Assembly: GCF_000820085.1 (NCBI RefSeq)
Contig: NZ_CDBN01000021.1
Location: 248,001 to 312,000 of the forward strand
Reading direction: 5' to 3'
DNA from: Aeromonas sanarellii
Lineage (GTDB): Bacteria > Pseudomonadota > Gammaproteobacteria > Enterobacterales > Aeromonadaceae
Length of the DNA stretch: 64,000 nt
Numbering within the stretch: position 1 is the first letter of the stretch; each line of letters starts with the position of its first letter. The position numbers and the translations under genes were made by a program. This document shows, piece by piece, positions 51,480 to 60,558 of the stretch. Under the pieces are notes generated by a model. That model was not told where the DNA came from. It ran no database searches and was given only the letters and a program-made list of their open reading frames with translations.

Positions 51480-51556
51480 ATGGCGCCGAGGCATGAAGCG
51501 GGGGGATGAGAGCAGGCGCAGGTCGCGTCGGGCGAGGCAAGCGCACGGCACCGGGC

Positions 51557-51591
51557 TGCACTATTTTAGTGCTCTTGCCCTCATATGGTGC
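51557..51591 (+). promoter_or_regulatory. Two NtrC-like sites
   Basis: GCAC-N7-GTGC at 51558-51572 (a perfect palindrome with GCACTA arms) and GCCC-N7-GTGC at 51577-51591 match the NtrC half-site spacing. They lie about 130 bases before a weak sigma-54-like element. Inference from pattern only. Confidence 0.4.
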
Positions 51592-51770
51592 AATTCCTTG
51601 TCATTTGCCCTTGAGCCCAATTCCGCAGAAACACGCCATATAGCCCCCATGGCTCCCCCATGATGGGCATCATCCATGCTGTAAAGTGGCATTTCATCGG
51701 CATGATCCACCAAATAAACGGGTTGATCAGGAAGGACCACGACATGTTTTTTGGTTAACTGACTGAACAT
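51561..51770 (-). CDS. Small hypothetical protein, 69 residues
   Basis: An open frame in an AT-richer gap: MFSQLTKKHVVVLPDQPVYL at the start and a charged helical end (RANDKELHHMRARALK). It has no signal peptide or membrane segment and I recognise no family. The ribosome binding site is weak (GGAT). It overlaps the NtrC-like sites. It could be a real small gene or chance. Confidence 0.3.
   Translation of the reverse strand: MFSQLTKKHVVVLPDQPVYLVDHADEMPLYSMDDAHHGGAMGAIWRVSAELGSRANDKELHHMRARALK
51687..51702 (+). promoter_or_regulatory. Weak sigma-54-like promoter
   Basis: TGGCATTTCATCGGCA keeps the GG and GC at the -24/-12 spacing and 7 of 10 consensus bases. It is suggestive only because of the NtrC-like sites upstream. 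The likely target is the yitT-type gene at 52052. Confidence 0.3.
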
Positions 51771-51855
51771 GCTGATCCGGCATGGGGGCCGATCCCGGGG
51801 CTGGCATGATCAATCTGTTTTTTGATGATTATGCGGAATTTAAATTCGATTTTTC

Positions 51856-51972
51856 ATGGTATATCGGACTCTTGTTTTGATTGGCGCTCTTTTTGCTGTG
51901 ACTTGTCATGCCCATGATGGCGACATCAGGGGCAGGGGGCCGCAAGGCCGAGGGCGGGTGCCAGCGGGGTGA
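51856..51972 (+). CDS. Short frame with a signal-peptide-like start, possible gene remnant
   Basis: ATG at 51856 opens a 38-codon frame whose first 20 residues, MVYRTLVLIGALFAVTCHAH, look like a Sec signal peptide cut after CHA, followed by DGDIRGRG and a Gly/Arg-rich tail. No clear ribosome binding site is seen. It may be the 5' stump of a secreted-protein gene or a tiny secreted peptide. Confidence 0.25.
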   Translation: MVYRTLVLIGALFAVTCHAHDGDIRGRGPQGRGRVPAG

Positions 51973-52051
51973 ATGCGCCGCCGCCATCCGTGCCGGAGCG
52001 GCCTGGTATTCGGGCATCGGACGCCACAATCGATTCGTGTTAAGGAGTCAT

Positions 52052-52687
52052 ATGGAAGGTGAAATGACCATGCAGCCAGCGGCTGTGGACAAGGGATTGG
52101 CCCACACCCTCAAGGACGATGTCTACGGCATGGTGCTCGGCGTCATGTTTATCGCCGTGGGGCTCAACCTGCTCAAGTGCGCCGGCATGATCACCGGCGG
52201 CATCGCGGGCATCGCCCTGCTGCTCGCCCATGTCAGCAGCCTGCCCATCGGGGTGCTCTTCTTCCTGGCCAACCTGCCCTTTCTGGTGTTTGGCTACGTC
52301 ACCATGGGGCGGGCCTTCATGGTCAAGACGCTGATCGTCAACGTCGCCCTCTCGGCAGCCACCCAGGCGGTGCCGCTGCTGTTGACGGTGAGCTATGTCC
52401 ACCCCCTGTTCTCGGCCCTGGTGGGAGGCACCTTCCTCGGGATGGGGGTGCTCTCTCTTGCGCGCCACAACGCCTCGGTGGGGGGGATCGGCGTGGTGAC
52501 GCTCTGGTTGCAGCGGCGCACCGGCATCAACGCGGGAAAGAGCCAGATGGTGCTGGACGTGCTGGTGTTCGCGCTCTCCCTGCTCACCCTGCCGCTCTCT
52601 TTGCTGCTCTGGTCCACCCTGAGTGCGCTCGCCATGAACGCCATGCTGATGAACTGGCACAAGCCCGGTCGTTACCAGGGAAGCTGA
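52052..52687 (+). CDS. YitT-family membrane protein
   Basis: A 211-residue protein of the YitT/DUF161 family with about five to six transmembrane helices (MVLGVMFIAVGLNLLKCAGMITGGIAGIALLL, LPIGVLFFLANLPFLVFGYV, LIVNVALSAATQAVPLLLTV, VLVFALSLLTLPLSLLLWSTL). The motif GGIAGIALLL and SVGGIGVVTLWLQRRTGINAG are typical. Function unknown. I chose the ATG at 52052 after AAGGAG; an ATG four codons later is possible. Confidence 0.85.
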   Translation: MEGEMTMQPAAVDKGLAHTLKDDVYGMVLGVMFIAVGLNLLKCAGMITGGIAGIALLLAHVSSLPIGVLFFLANLPFLVFGYVTMGRAFMVKTLIVNVALSAATQAVPLLLTVSYVHPLFSALVGGTFLGMGVLSLARHNASVGGIGVVTLWLQRRTGINAGKSQMVLDVLVFALSLLTLPLSLLLWSTLSALAMNAMLMNWHKPGRYQGS

Positions 52688-52960
52688 GGGCGAGCCTGTG
52701 CGGGGGAAAGGGGAGGGGCATGCGGAAAAATGCCGTTGCGAGGGATTGGAGGCAGAAAAGGGCTCAACGGCAAAAAAGATCATCTTGTCGTGGAAAACGG
52801 CATGGTTACGGCTGAATTTATTGGTTTTTTGCCCTGTTGGTCCTATTAAATCGGGCTACGCCATAAAAAATTCAAAAAACTTCTTTACCACCGGCCAATG
52901 CATGAGTAAAATTTGTCGGCAATATTTTACACCCCCACTCCTCAACGGTGAGATATTGCC

Positions 52961-54424
52961 ATGCTCAGGATTGCCAAAGAAGCGCTGACCTTCGACGATG
53001 TACTGTTGGTTCCAGCCCACTCCACTGTTCTCCCCAATACCGCCGACCTGCGTACCAAGCTCACGTCTGCGATCTCGCTGAATATCCCGATGATCTCCGC
53101 TGCCATGGACACAGTGACCGAAGCCCGTCTGGCTATCGCACTGGCCCAGGAAGGCGGTATCGGCTTCATTCACAAGAACATGTCCATCGAGCAGCAGGCT
53201 GCCGAAGTGCGCAAGGTCAAGAAGTACGAGAGCGGCGTCGTCAGCGACCCCGTCACCGTGCGCCCTGACATGACCATCGCCCAGATCAAGGAGCTGAGCC
53301 ACAAGAACGGTTTCGCTGGTTACCCCGTGGTGACCGACGGCAACCAGCTGGTGGGCATCATCACCGGCCGTGACGTGCGCTTCGTCATCGATCTCTCCCA
53401 GACCGTCGAACAGATCATGACCCAGAAGGATCGTCTGGTGACCGTGCGTGAAGGGGCCCCTCGCGAAGAGGTGGTGGCCCTGATGCAGAAGCACCGCATC
53501 GAGAAGGTGCTGGTGGTCAACGGCGACTTCAAGCTCAAGGGCATGATCACCGTGAAGGACTTCCAGAAAGCCGAGCGCAAGCCCAACGCCTGTAAAGACG
53601 AGCGTGGCCGCCTGCGGGTCGGTGCCGCCGTCGGTGCCGGTGCCGGCAACGAAGAGCGCGTCGCCGCCCTGGTGGAAGCCGGTGTGGACGTGCTGCTGAT
53701 CGACTCCTCCCACGGCCACTCCCAGGGCGTGCTGGATCGTATCAAGGCGACCCGTGAAGCCTATCCTGACCTGCAGATCATCGGCGGCAACGTGGCCACC
53801 GGCGCCGGTGCCAAGGCGCTGGTGGAAGCGGGTGTCAACGCCGTCAAGGTCGGTATCGGCCCGGGCTCCATCTGTACTACCCGTATCGTGACCGGCGTGG
53901 GCGTGCCCCAGATCACCGCCATCTCCGACGCCGTGGACGCCCTGGAAGGCACTGGCGTGCCGGTGATTGCCGATGGCGGCATCCGCTTCTCCGGTGACGT
54001 GGCCAAGGCCATCGCCGCCGGTGCGAGCTGCGTCATGGTGGGCTCCATGTTCGCCGGTACCGAAGAGGCGCCGGGCGAGATCGAGCTCTACCAGGGCCGC
54101 TCCTTCAAGTCCTACCGCGGCATGGGGTCCCTCGGCGCCATGTCCAAGGGCTCAAGCGATCGCTACTTCCAGACCGACAACGCCGCCGACAAGCTGGTGC
54201 CGGAAGGGATCGAAGGGCGCGTGCCGTACAAGGGCCGCCTCAAGGAGATCATCCACCAGCAGATGGGCGGCCTGCGCTCCTCCATGGGTCTGACCGGGAG
54301 CGCGACCATCGACGACATGCGCACCAAGGCCGAGTTCGTGCGCATCTCGGGCGCCGGGATGAAAGAGTCCCACGTTCACGACGTGACCATTACCAAAGAA
54401 GCCCCCAACTACCGGATGGGCTGA
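52961..54424 (+). CDS. guaB: IMP dehydrogenase
   Basis: Oxidises IMP to XMP, the committed step to GMP. The 487-residue barrel begins [21 protein letters not shown], has two CBS domains (about 95-205) and the catalytic loop [15 protein letters not shown]. The phosphate-binding [13 protein letters not shown] and the flap [10 protein letters not shown] follow. It lies 85 bases upstream of guaA, separated by a hairpin, as in the classic guaBA operon. Confidence 0.98.
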   Translation: MLRIAKEALTFDDVLLVPAHSTVLPNTADLRTKLTSAISLNIPMISAAMDTVTEARLAIALAQEGGIGFIHKNMSIEQQAAEVRKVKKYESGVVSDPVTVRPDMTIAQIKELSHKNGFAGYPVVTDGNQLVGIITGRDVRFVIDLSQTVEQIMTQKDRLVTVREGAPREEVVALMQKHRIEKVLVVNGDFKLKGMITVKDFQKAERKPNACKDERGRLRVGAAVGAGAGNEERVAALVEAGVDVLLIDSSHGHSQGVLDRIKATREAYPDLQIIGGNVATGAGAKALVEAGVNAVKVGIGPGSICTTRIVTGVGVPQITAISDAVDALEGTGVPVIADGGIRFSGDVAKAIAAGASCVMVGSMFAGTEEAPGEIELYQGRSFKSYRGMGSLGAMSKGSSDRYFQTDNAADKLVPEGIEGRVPYKGRLKEIIHQQMGGLRSSMGLTGSATIDDMRTKAEFVRISGAGMKESHVHDVTITKEAPNYRMG

Positions 54425-54428
54425 TAAG

Positions 54429-54451
54429 ACGGGGCCCTGCGCCCCGTTTTT
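54429..54451 (+). terminator. Hairpin between guaB and guaA
   Basis: ACGGGGC with GCCCCGT followed by TTTT. It may attenuate transcription into guaA rather than end it. Confidence 0.7.
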
Positions 54452-54508
54452 CCACCCTTTTTTTATCCCGTGCTTTTTGTGACAACATCAGCCTGATGCA
54501 GGAATAAA

Positions 54509-56098
54509 ATGACTAAAGACATTCACGCCCACCGCATCCTTATCCTGGATTTCGGTTCCCAGTACACCCAGCTCATCGCCCGTCGCGTCCGTGAAATCGG
54601 CGTCTACTGCGAGCTGTGGGCCTGGGATGTAACCGAAGCGCAGATCCGCGAGTTCAACCCGAGCGGCATCATCCTCTCCGGCGGCCCGGAATCCGTGACC
54701 GAGGCGGGCAGCCCGCGCGCCCCCGAGTACGTGTTCAACGCCGGCGTGCCGGTGTTCGGCATCTGCTACGGCATGCAGACCATGTCCGAGCAGCTCGGCG
54801 GCAAGGTGCAGTCCTCCAACTTGCGTGAATTCGGCTATGCCCAGGTCGAAGTGCTGGGCCACTCCGGCAAGACCAGCGCGCTCTTGCGCAACATCGAGGA
54901 CGCCATTGCCGACAACGGCAATGCCCTGCTGGATGTCTGGATGAGCCACGGCGACAAGGTCACCGAGATCCCGGCCGGCTTCACCACCATCGCCCAGACC
55001 GCGACCTGCCCCCACGCCGCCATGGCCGACGAAGCCAAGCGCTTCTACGGCGTGCAGTTCCACCCGGAAGTGACCCACACCCGTCAGGGTGCCCGGATGC
55101 TGGAGCACTTCGTCAAGGACATCTGCGGCTGCGAGTGCCTCTGGACCCCGGCCACCATCATCGACGACGCCGTTGCCCGCATCCGCGAGCAGGTGGGTGA
55201 CGACGAGGTGATCCTGGGCCTCTCCGGCGGCGTGGACTCCTCCGTGGTCGCCATGCTGGTGCACCGCGCCATCGGCGATCGCCTCACCTGCGTCTTCGTC
55301 GACAACGGTCTACTGCGTCTGAACGAAGGCCAGCAGGTGATGGACATGTTCGGCGATCACTTCGGCCTGAACATCATCAAGGTCGACGCCGAAGAGCGCT
55401 TCCTCTCCGCTCTCGCGGGCATCGACGAGCCGGAAGCCAAGCGCAAGACCATAGGCCGCGTCTTCGTCGAAGTGTTCGACGACGAGTCCAAGAAGCTCAA
55501 GAACGCCAAGTGGCTGGCCCAGGGCACCATCTATCCGGATGTCATCGAATCCGCTGCCAGCAAGACCGGCAAGGCCCACGTCATCAAGTCTCACCACAAC
55601 GTCGGCGGCCTGCCGGAAGAGATGAAGATGGGTCTGGTGGAGCCGCTGCGCGAGCTGTTCAAGGACGAAGTGCGCCGCGTCGGCCTCGAACTCGGCCTGC
55701 CCTACGACATGCTCTACCGTCACCCCTTCCCGGGTCCGGGTCTGGGCGTGCGCGTGCTGGGCGAAGTGAAGAAAGAGTACTGCGACTTGCTGCGCAAGGC
55801 TGACGCCATCTTCATCGAAGAGCTGCGCAAGGCCGACCTCTACAACCAGGTCAGCCAGGCGTTCGCCGTCTTCCTGCCGGTGCGCTCCGTTGGCGTCATG
55901 GGCGATGGCCGCAAGTACGACTGGGTCATTGCGCTTCGCGCCGTCGAGACCATCGACTTTATGACCGCCCACTGGGCTCACCTGCCGTACGACTTCCTGG
56001 GTCATGTGTCGAACCGCATCATCAACGAGATCAACGGCATCTCCCGCGTGGTGTACGACGTCTCCGGCAAGCCGCCCGCGACTATCGAATGGGAATAA
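54509..56098 (+). CDS. guaA: GMP synthase (glutamine-hydrolysing)
   Basis: Converts XMP to GMP with glutamine and ATP. The 529-residue product has a class I amidotransferase domain (catalytic Cys in GICYGMQTM, His in QFHPEVTHT), an ATP-pyrophosphatase domain with the P-loop [10 protein letters not shown], and a C-terminal dimerisation domain ending in PPATIEWE. The 3' end of guaA is a known integration site for genomic islands, and the accessory patch here begins right after it. Confidence 0.98.
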   Translation: MTKDIHAHRILILDFGSQYTQLIARRVREIGVYCELWAWDVTEAQIREFNPSGIILSGGPESVTEAGSPRAPEYVFNAGVPVFGICYGMQTMSEQLGGKVQSSNLREFGYAQVEVLGHSGKTSALLRNIEDAIADNGNALLDVWMSHGDKVTEIPAGFTTIAQTATCPHAAMADEAKRFYGVQFHPEVTHTRQGARMLEHFVKDICGCECLWTPATIIDDAVARIREQVGDDEVILGLSGGVDSSVVAMLVHRAIGDRLTCVFVDNGLLRLNEGQQVMDMFGDHFGLNIIKVDAEERFLSALAGIDEPEAKRKTIGRVFVEVFDDESKKLKNAKWLAQGTIYPDVIESAASKTGKAHVIKSHHNVGGLPEEMKMGLVEPLRELFKDEVRRVGLELGLPYDMLYRHPFPGPGLGVRVLGEVKKEYCDLLRKADAIFIEELRKADLYNQVSQAFAVFLPVRSVGVMGDGRKYDWVIALRAVETIDFMTAHWAHLPYDFLGHVSNRIINEINGISRVVYDVSGKPPATIEWE

Positions 56099-56136
56099 GC
56101 GCTCACCGCTTTCCTTGCCGATAATGCAAAACTGTC

Positions 56137-56165
56137 AAAAAGACGCCCTTGAGGCGTCTTTTCTT
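56137..56165 (+). terminator. Terminator after guaA
   Basis: AAAAGACGCC-CTTGA-GGCGTCTTTT, with a T-rich tail. Confidence 0.85.
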
Positions 56166-56820
56166 TTTCCAATCGTTTGCGAGAAAATTTTGCCCCTGGC
56201 GAGGGGGGGAGGGCTCTGTTGCCAACGTTGTCGTGGTGAGTTCCTGAGTCGATCAACGGAGCGTCATCCATCGCGTCCACATATGGCGGCAGGCTGTTGT
56301 TTCTCCTGGTAGGAGAGGGGAGCAATCCAAGTCCGTCAGTTGCCATGTGGATAATGGATCCGGATACCCGCGGCTTGGATGCCCCATCTTGAAGCAAGAG
56401 GGTGATACGAGTTGCTGATACGCCCCCAAGATGGGGTAATTTCTTGATCTGGCTTGGGAAACGCCCACCTTCCGCTTTTTATTGTCTCTCTTGCTCGCTA
56501 GGATATCCGTCTGGATATGGCCTCTTTGTAGTCACCGATGAACCAGACCAGAGACACCGCGTGGGTTAAAGGCTGCAAACTGGAAGCTGTCGGGCGGTAG
56601 CTTGGGTGTAATTCGGCACTGACACCAGCACGGTGATGCCACAGCGGATAGAAGCGTATGCGGTCTGACACCAGTGACAGTTTGCTAATATCATGATTTA
56701 AAATGATTTTTTTAGGTGTTTATGAAGATGAAGCGGAGTTATACGGAAGGCTCTGGTATTGGATTAGTACCGCCTACCATCTAATCACTGTTATAGCTAA
56801 ATATTAATTACGGAGATAAT
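56166..56820. other. Gene-free start of the accessory patch
   Basis: About 650 bases with no credible gene. Base composition falls from GC-rich to AT-rich towards the right. Visible structure: inverted repeat CCCCATCTTG (56382-56391) / CAAGATGGGG (56427-56436), and a direct repeat CTGACACCAG (56619-56628, 56665-56674). The promoter of the next gene should lie in the AT-rich end (around 56690-56780). Confidence 0.5.
56382..56436. repeat. Inverted repeat downstream of guaA
   Basis: CCCCATCTTG and CAAGATGGGG, 10-base perfect arms 35 bases apart. It could be a terminator-like fold or the end of a lost element. Confidence 0.5.
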
Positions 56821-57465
56821 TTGAAAGTTTCTCAGTATCTAAATAAGACCAATATCATGTGGTGTTGCTTGTTAGTATTGGTTTGTTTGGTCACCCATGG
56901 TTTTGTTAAGTATGGGTTGGCACACTATACAGATAACTTATTGCCAGAATTTACAGGAGTGTTCTTTGAACTGTTTGTAGTTTTGCTTGTTTTCAACAAG
57001 TGGCAAGAGCGTGAAGAGTCAAAACAAAAAATAGCCAAGGAAAAGCGTCTAAGAGAGTTTCTTATTTTTATCATAAATGAGTTCGCAAATTTTAGGTCTA
57101 TGCCAGAAGGTTTTAGCTTCTATGGACTATCTCACACCGAGAACCAAACCGTTCTTAATAGGCTAAAGACTGAATTTACAAGTGCTCAAAACACTCCAAT
57201 TTCGTTCCGTTATAGCTTTATTCAACACTGCCAAATTGATATTGATGCTTTAACTTCACTTTTACCAGTTGCAGCTGATTTATCTGAAGAGCATTTTAAA
57301 TCTTGGGCTCGTATAGTTTTCTATGTTAAAAAGTCGTCCATGCTTGATATCACAGTTCTTAAAGACTTCGAAAAGTTCGATGAGCATATTGTGAAGTTAT
57401 TAGATTACATCCGACGCTTCGATAAGGCTTCCTTTGACAAAAAAATCTACCATGGTGCAATTTAG
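56821..57465 (+). CDS. Unknown membrane protein in AT-rich patch
   Basis: A 214-residue protein starting with TTG, with CGGAG six bases before it. Two N-terminal transmembrane helices (IMWCCLLVLVCLVTHGFVKYGL and GVFFELFVVLLVFNKW) are followed by a charged coiled stretch (WQEREESKQKIAKEKRLREF) and a soluble alpha-helical domain to the end. I recognise no family. Composition and codon use are much richer in A and T than the flanking core genes, which points to acquisition. It lies 147 bases before an AbiU2-like gene on the same strand; the two could form a unit. Confidence 0.7.
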   Translation: MKVSQYLNKTNIMWCCLLVLVCLVTHGFVKYGLAHYTDNLLPEFTGVFFELFVVLLVFNKWQEREESKQKIAKEKRLREFLIFIINEFANFRSMPEGFSFYGLSHTENQTVLNRLKTEFTSAQNTPISFRYSFIQHCQIDIDALTSLLPVAADLSEEHFKSWARIVFYVKKSSMLDITVLKDFEKFDEHIVKLLDYIRRFDKASFDKKIYHGAI

Positions 57466-57612
57466 CCATAGCAAACTGTTCAAGAGGGATTCACAACACG
57501 TGCTATTTTTACTATGCGCTGGTTTCAGTGATTAAGGTGGTTTATAGCGGTATTTGTATTATGTTACCCCCATAACAGAATGTTATGAGCAGATGAAATA
57601 AAGGTAATCAAT

Positions 57613-58263
57613 ATGGATGAGCATCTTCAGAAAGTATTTGACCGAATGAAGCAAGAACTGAATCATATTCATTACAGGTGGACTCTATATCGTCAAATTT
57701 TTGGAACTAATTCAAGTAGGATTAAGCTAATAAATAAAACATCTTCAAGCGTTTTTGTAGAGTTTCAGTGGTTGATAATTGATTACATGGTTATGTCTTT
57801 GAGTAAGCTAACTGATAGGGCCAGAATGCAAGGAAACAACAATTTGTCATTCCATTACCTAATCGAGAAAGTCAGAGGGAACGGTAATGTTGAGCTCACA
57901 GATGAATTAAATGCTGAACTTGAAGTGCTGACAATTGCATGTGAAAAATTTAGAGAAATTCGTAACAAACGAGTTGCGCACAACGATCTAGTGGTTGCTC
58001 TAGATGAATATGATTCTCCTCTTCCTGGAGTTTCAAGAGCAGATATTGAGAAGGCTCTTTTTCATGCTCGAAACGTAATGAATAAAGTCGAATTACACTT
58101 CAATGACAGCCAGACCCTATATGAGGAAATAATTATTCCTCTTAAAAATGATGGGCGATCAGTACTTATTTGGTTGCAAAAAGGGTTAATGTACGAACAA
58201 CTCGAAGATGAGGGCCTTATTGAGTGTGGAAAATGGCGAGAGCTGGGTGACCTGGACGCATAG
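57613..58263 (+). CDS. HEPN-domain protein, AbiU2-like
   Basis: A 216-residue all-helical protein. The central stretch EKFREIRNKRVAHNDL holds a HEPN-type R-x5-H (Arg117, His123), and the N-terminal half (FVEFQWLIIDYMVMSLSKLTDRAR) resembles AbiU2-type proteins. HEPN proteins with this motif are often ribonucleases in abortive infection or toxin systems; whether this one cuts RNA is not shown. ATG follows AAAGGTAATCAAT. AT-rich codon use, unlike the core genes. No antitoxin (MNT) gene lies next to it; the upstream membrane protein is the only neighbour. Confidence 0.65.
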   Translation: MDEHLQKVFDRMKQELNHIHYRWTLYRQIFGTNSSRIKLINKTSSSVFVEFQWLIIDYMVMSLSKLTDRARMQGNNNLSFHYLIEKVRGNGNVELTDELNAELEVLTIACEKFREIRNKRVAHNDLVVALDEYDSPLPGVSRADIEKALFHARNVMNKVELHFNDSQTLYEEIIIPLKNDGRSVLIWLQKGLMYEQLEDEGLIECGKWRELGDLDA

Positions 58264-58270
58264 CAAGTGC

Positions 58271-58370
58271 CGTAGGGTGCAATGAAATTGCACCGCTAAT
58301 TTTGTGCCTCATATCTTGCATAAAGCAGCTCAGCAAATGGTGCAATGCGCTGCGCTTATTGCACCCTACG
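58271..58370. repeat. REPIN-like paired hairpin element
   Basis: A 100-base element bounded by inverted copies of CGTAGGGTGCAAT (58271-58283) and ATTGCACCCTACG (58358-58370). Each end is itself a hairpin: GGTGCAAT-GAA-ATTGCACC and GGTGCAAT with an 11-base loop closing on ATTGCACC. This is the layout of two REP sequences in opposite orientation. It sits between the HEPN gene and the convergent MGMT gene, and may also end transcription. Confidence 0.75.
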
Positions 58371-58573
58371 TGTCTCTTTGTCAATTCGATGGGGGTGACA
58401 TAGCTGAGCACAATGCCTCGCCAAAGCAACAAAAGGGGCTGTCTGCGCCCTGACTCTTCTAATGTTCCCGTTTTATATCGCATCCTGCTCGTTTGGCGCT
58501 ACCTGATTGTCTGCTGCCTCACAACCAACACTCCAGTTTCTCCCCCATCAGGGCGAGTAGAAAAAGGCCATGT

Positions 58574-59401
58574 TCACTCATACCTTGCCGCTTCCCAGGC
58601 GTGTATCGCCTGTTTGCGGGTCTCGCCCCAGTGATAGCCGCCGAGTTTGCCGTTTTGCTGGATGACTCTGTGGCAGGGGATCATCAAGGCGACGGGGTTG
58701 GCGCCCACCGCCAGCCCCACGGCGCGGGCGGCCTTGGGGTTGCCGACGGCGCTCGCCACCTGGGCGTAGCTCACCACCTTGGCGGGCGGGATCTGCAGTA
58801 GCGCCCGCCAGACGCTGATCTGAAAGTTGGTGCCGCTCACGTGCAAGGAGATGGGGCGATCCGGCGTCTTGCTGCCATCGAACATGGTGTGGATGACCCC
58901 CTGGGTGCGTGATGGCGCTTCTCTAAGCTCTGCCGCTGGCCAGCGCTGGGCGAGGGCGGCCAGGGGCGCCTCTGGGGCCTGGTCATCGAGAAACGAAAAG
59001 TTGCACACCCCCCGCGGGGTCAGGGCGACGAATGCCTGGCCGAAGGGGGTGTCGTGCACCCCGTGATCGATGACCAGCCCGGCGCCGCGTTGCTTGTACT
59101 CGCCCGGCGTCACCGCTTCGAGCTGCACGAAGTGATCGTAGAGCCGCGAGCCGCTGCTCAGGCCCAGGGTATCGGCCACCTCCAGCAGCGGGCGTGACTC
59201 CTGCAGCAGCGCCTTGGCCCGCTCCAGGGTCAGTACCTGCAGATAGCGCTTGGGCGTCACCCCGGCCCAGCGGCTGAACAGCCGCTGGAAGTGAAAGGGG
59301 CTTAAGTGAACGTGCGCCGCTATCTCGTCCAGGGTGGGCTGGCGCGCCACCTGGCCTGCAATAAAGGCAATGGCATCACTGATGCGGGCATAATCGGACA
59401 T
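58574..59401 (-). CDS. AraC-type regulator fused to O6-methylguanine-DNA methyltransferase
   Basis: A 275-residue fusion: an N-terminal AraC helix-turn-helix (about 8-105, LDEIAAHVHLSPFHFQRLFSRWAGVTPKRYLQ) and a C-terminal suicide methyltransferase with the acceptor Cys243 in IPCHRVIQ. It lacks the N-terminal zinc/methylphosphotriester domain of E. coli Ada, so it cannot sense phosphotriesters the Ada way. It repairs O6-methylguanine and may regulate its own or neighbouring genes. It is 51 bases downstream of an SDR gene on the same strand. Confidence 0.93.
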   Translation of the reverse strand: MSDYARISDAIAFIAGQVARQPTLDEIAAHVHLSPFHFQRLFSRWAGVTPKRYLQVLTLERAKALLQESRPLLEVADTLGLSSGSRLYDHFVQLEAVTPGEYKQRGAGLVIDHGVHDTPFGQAFVALTPRGVCNFSFLDDQAPEAPLAALAQRWPAAELREAPSRTQGVIHTMFDGSKTPDRPISLHVSGTNFQISVWRALLQIPPAKVVSYAQVASAVGNPKAARAVGLAVGANPVALMIPCHRVIQQNGKLGGYHWGETRKQAIHAWEAARYE

Positions 59402-59452
59402 AAGGCGCTCTCACGATAAGGTTGCGGTCGCAGGATGTTGGGGGCGACAAGG

Positions 59453-60217
59453 TCATGTGCGACAAATAGATACCCCACCATCGGCCAGCAGGGCAATGCC
59501 GGTGGTAAAGCTGGATGCATCGGACGCGAGATAAAGGGCCGAGCGGGCGATCTCCTCCGGTTGGGCCAGGCGCTTGAGGGCATGCATATGCTGCACAAAG
59601 GCGAGACTCTCCGGCGTATCGGTAAAGGCGCGTCCCATGGGGGTGTCGGTACCCCCCGGCAGCAGGGCGTTGACCCGCACCCCCTGTGCCCCATATTCGG
59701 CGGCCAGCACCTGGGTCAGGCCGATGAGGCCGGCCTTGCTCGCCGCATAAGCCGCCATGCCGGGCAGCCCCAGGGTATGGCCGACGAAGGTGGAGGTAAA
59801 GATAAGGGAGCCGCCCCCGCGCGCAAGCATGGCGGGGATCTGGTACTTGGCCCCCAGAAAGGCGCTGGTGAGGTTGGTCTCCAGGGTCTCCTGCCACTGG
59901 GTCAGCGCCATCTCCTGTACGCTGCCCGGCGTCCCCGTGGTGCCGGCGTTGTTGAAGGCAACGTCGAGCCCGCCGAAACGCCCCACGGCCAGCTCCACCA
60001 GGGCGCTGGCGTAAGCTTCGCTTTTCACATCCCCCGCCAGGCTCACCGCCTGGCCCCCGCATTCCCTGATCTCCTCCACCAGCGCATCCAGCTCGGGCTG
60101 GCGGCGGGCACCCAGGACGACGCTGGCCCCCTCCCGGGCAAACAGGATGGCACTGGCGCGGCCGATGCCGGAGCTGGCGCCGGTGATGATGGCGACCTTG
60201 TTGGACAGTTGTGACAT
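59453..60217 (-). CDS. SDR-family oxidoreductase
   Basis: A 254-residue classical short-chain dehydrogenase/reductase. It has cofactor loop ITGASSGIGRA (TGxxxGxG), NNAG, the catalytic serine in LIFTSTFVG, and YAASKAG (YxxxK) followed by PGGTDTPMG. The arginine in GARRQPE suggests NADP. The C-terminal SSFTTGIALLADGGVSI is typical. Substrate unknown. The ATG at 60217 follows GAGGGAACTGCC. Likely cotranscribed with the AraC-MGMT gene. Confidence 0.9.
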   Translation of the reverse strand: MSQLSNKVAIITGASSGIGRASAILFAREGASVVLGARRQPELDALVEEIRECGGQAVSLAGDVKSEAYASALVELAVGRFGGLDVAFNNAGTTGTPGSVQEMALTQWQETLETNLTSAFLGAKYQIPAMLARGGGSLIFTSTFVGHTLGLPGMAAYAASKAGLIGLTQVLAAEYGAQGVRVNALLPGGTDTPMGRAFTDTPESLAFVQHMHALKRLAQPEEIARSALYLASDASSFTTGIALLADGGVSICRT

Positions 60218-60262
60218 GGCAGTTCCCTCGCTGGTGTGTTGTGCGGGCGCACAGGGTTGGTA

Positions 60263-60310
60263 GTGGGTTGGAACCCCAATGGATTCGGCTCTCAATAGGT
60301 TCGAACCCAC
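60263..60310. repeat. Inverted repeat upstream of the SDR gene
   Basis: GTGGGTTGGAACC (60263-60275) and GGTTCGAACCCAC (60298-60310) match in 12 of 13 positions. The right arm looks like a tRNA T-arm (GGTTCGA). No tRNA surrounds it, so it is more likely an operator or relic. The rest of the 341-base gap to the LRR-kinase holds a clear -10 element TATAAT at 60460-60465. Confidence 0.5.
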
Positions 60311-60558
60311 TTGGGTTTGACCCCGCTCAGGCCCCACTATGGCAACCGGCCCTCGCTGGCACGACCCGGATCTTGCTCTCTTTGCCCTCGCGTCGCTTTG
60401 CTGCGCGCTGATGGCGGCCCTTGCGGCAACAAAACAGGGGATCTTCGGCCGTCATTCTCTATAATGCCCCCTCTTTTTTTGACTGCAGGTTTGACTGCCG
60501 GGCCAACCACCGGCGGCGCCGTTGGCCGCGAGCCGGCCACCCTGATTGAGACGATGTC

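Noticed and set aside
56099..58573. Integrative element inserted in guaA with att repeats
   Set aside because: No integrase and no second copy of the guaA 3' end was found in the interval; only location and composition support past integration.
60298..60310. tRNA fragment or att site (GGTTCGAACCCAC)
   Set aside because: Only a T-arm-like word is present; no acceptor or anticodon arms and no integrase nearby.
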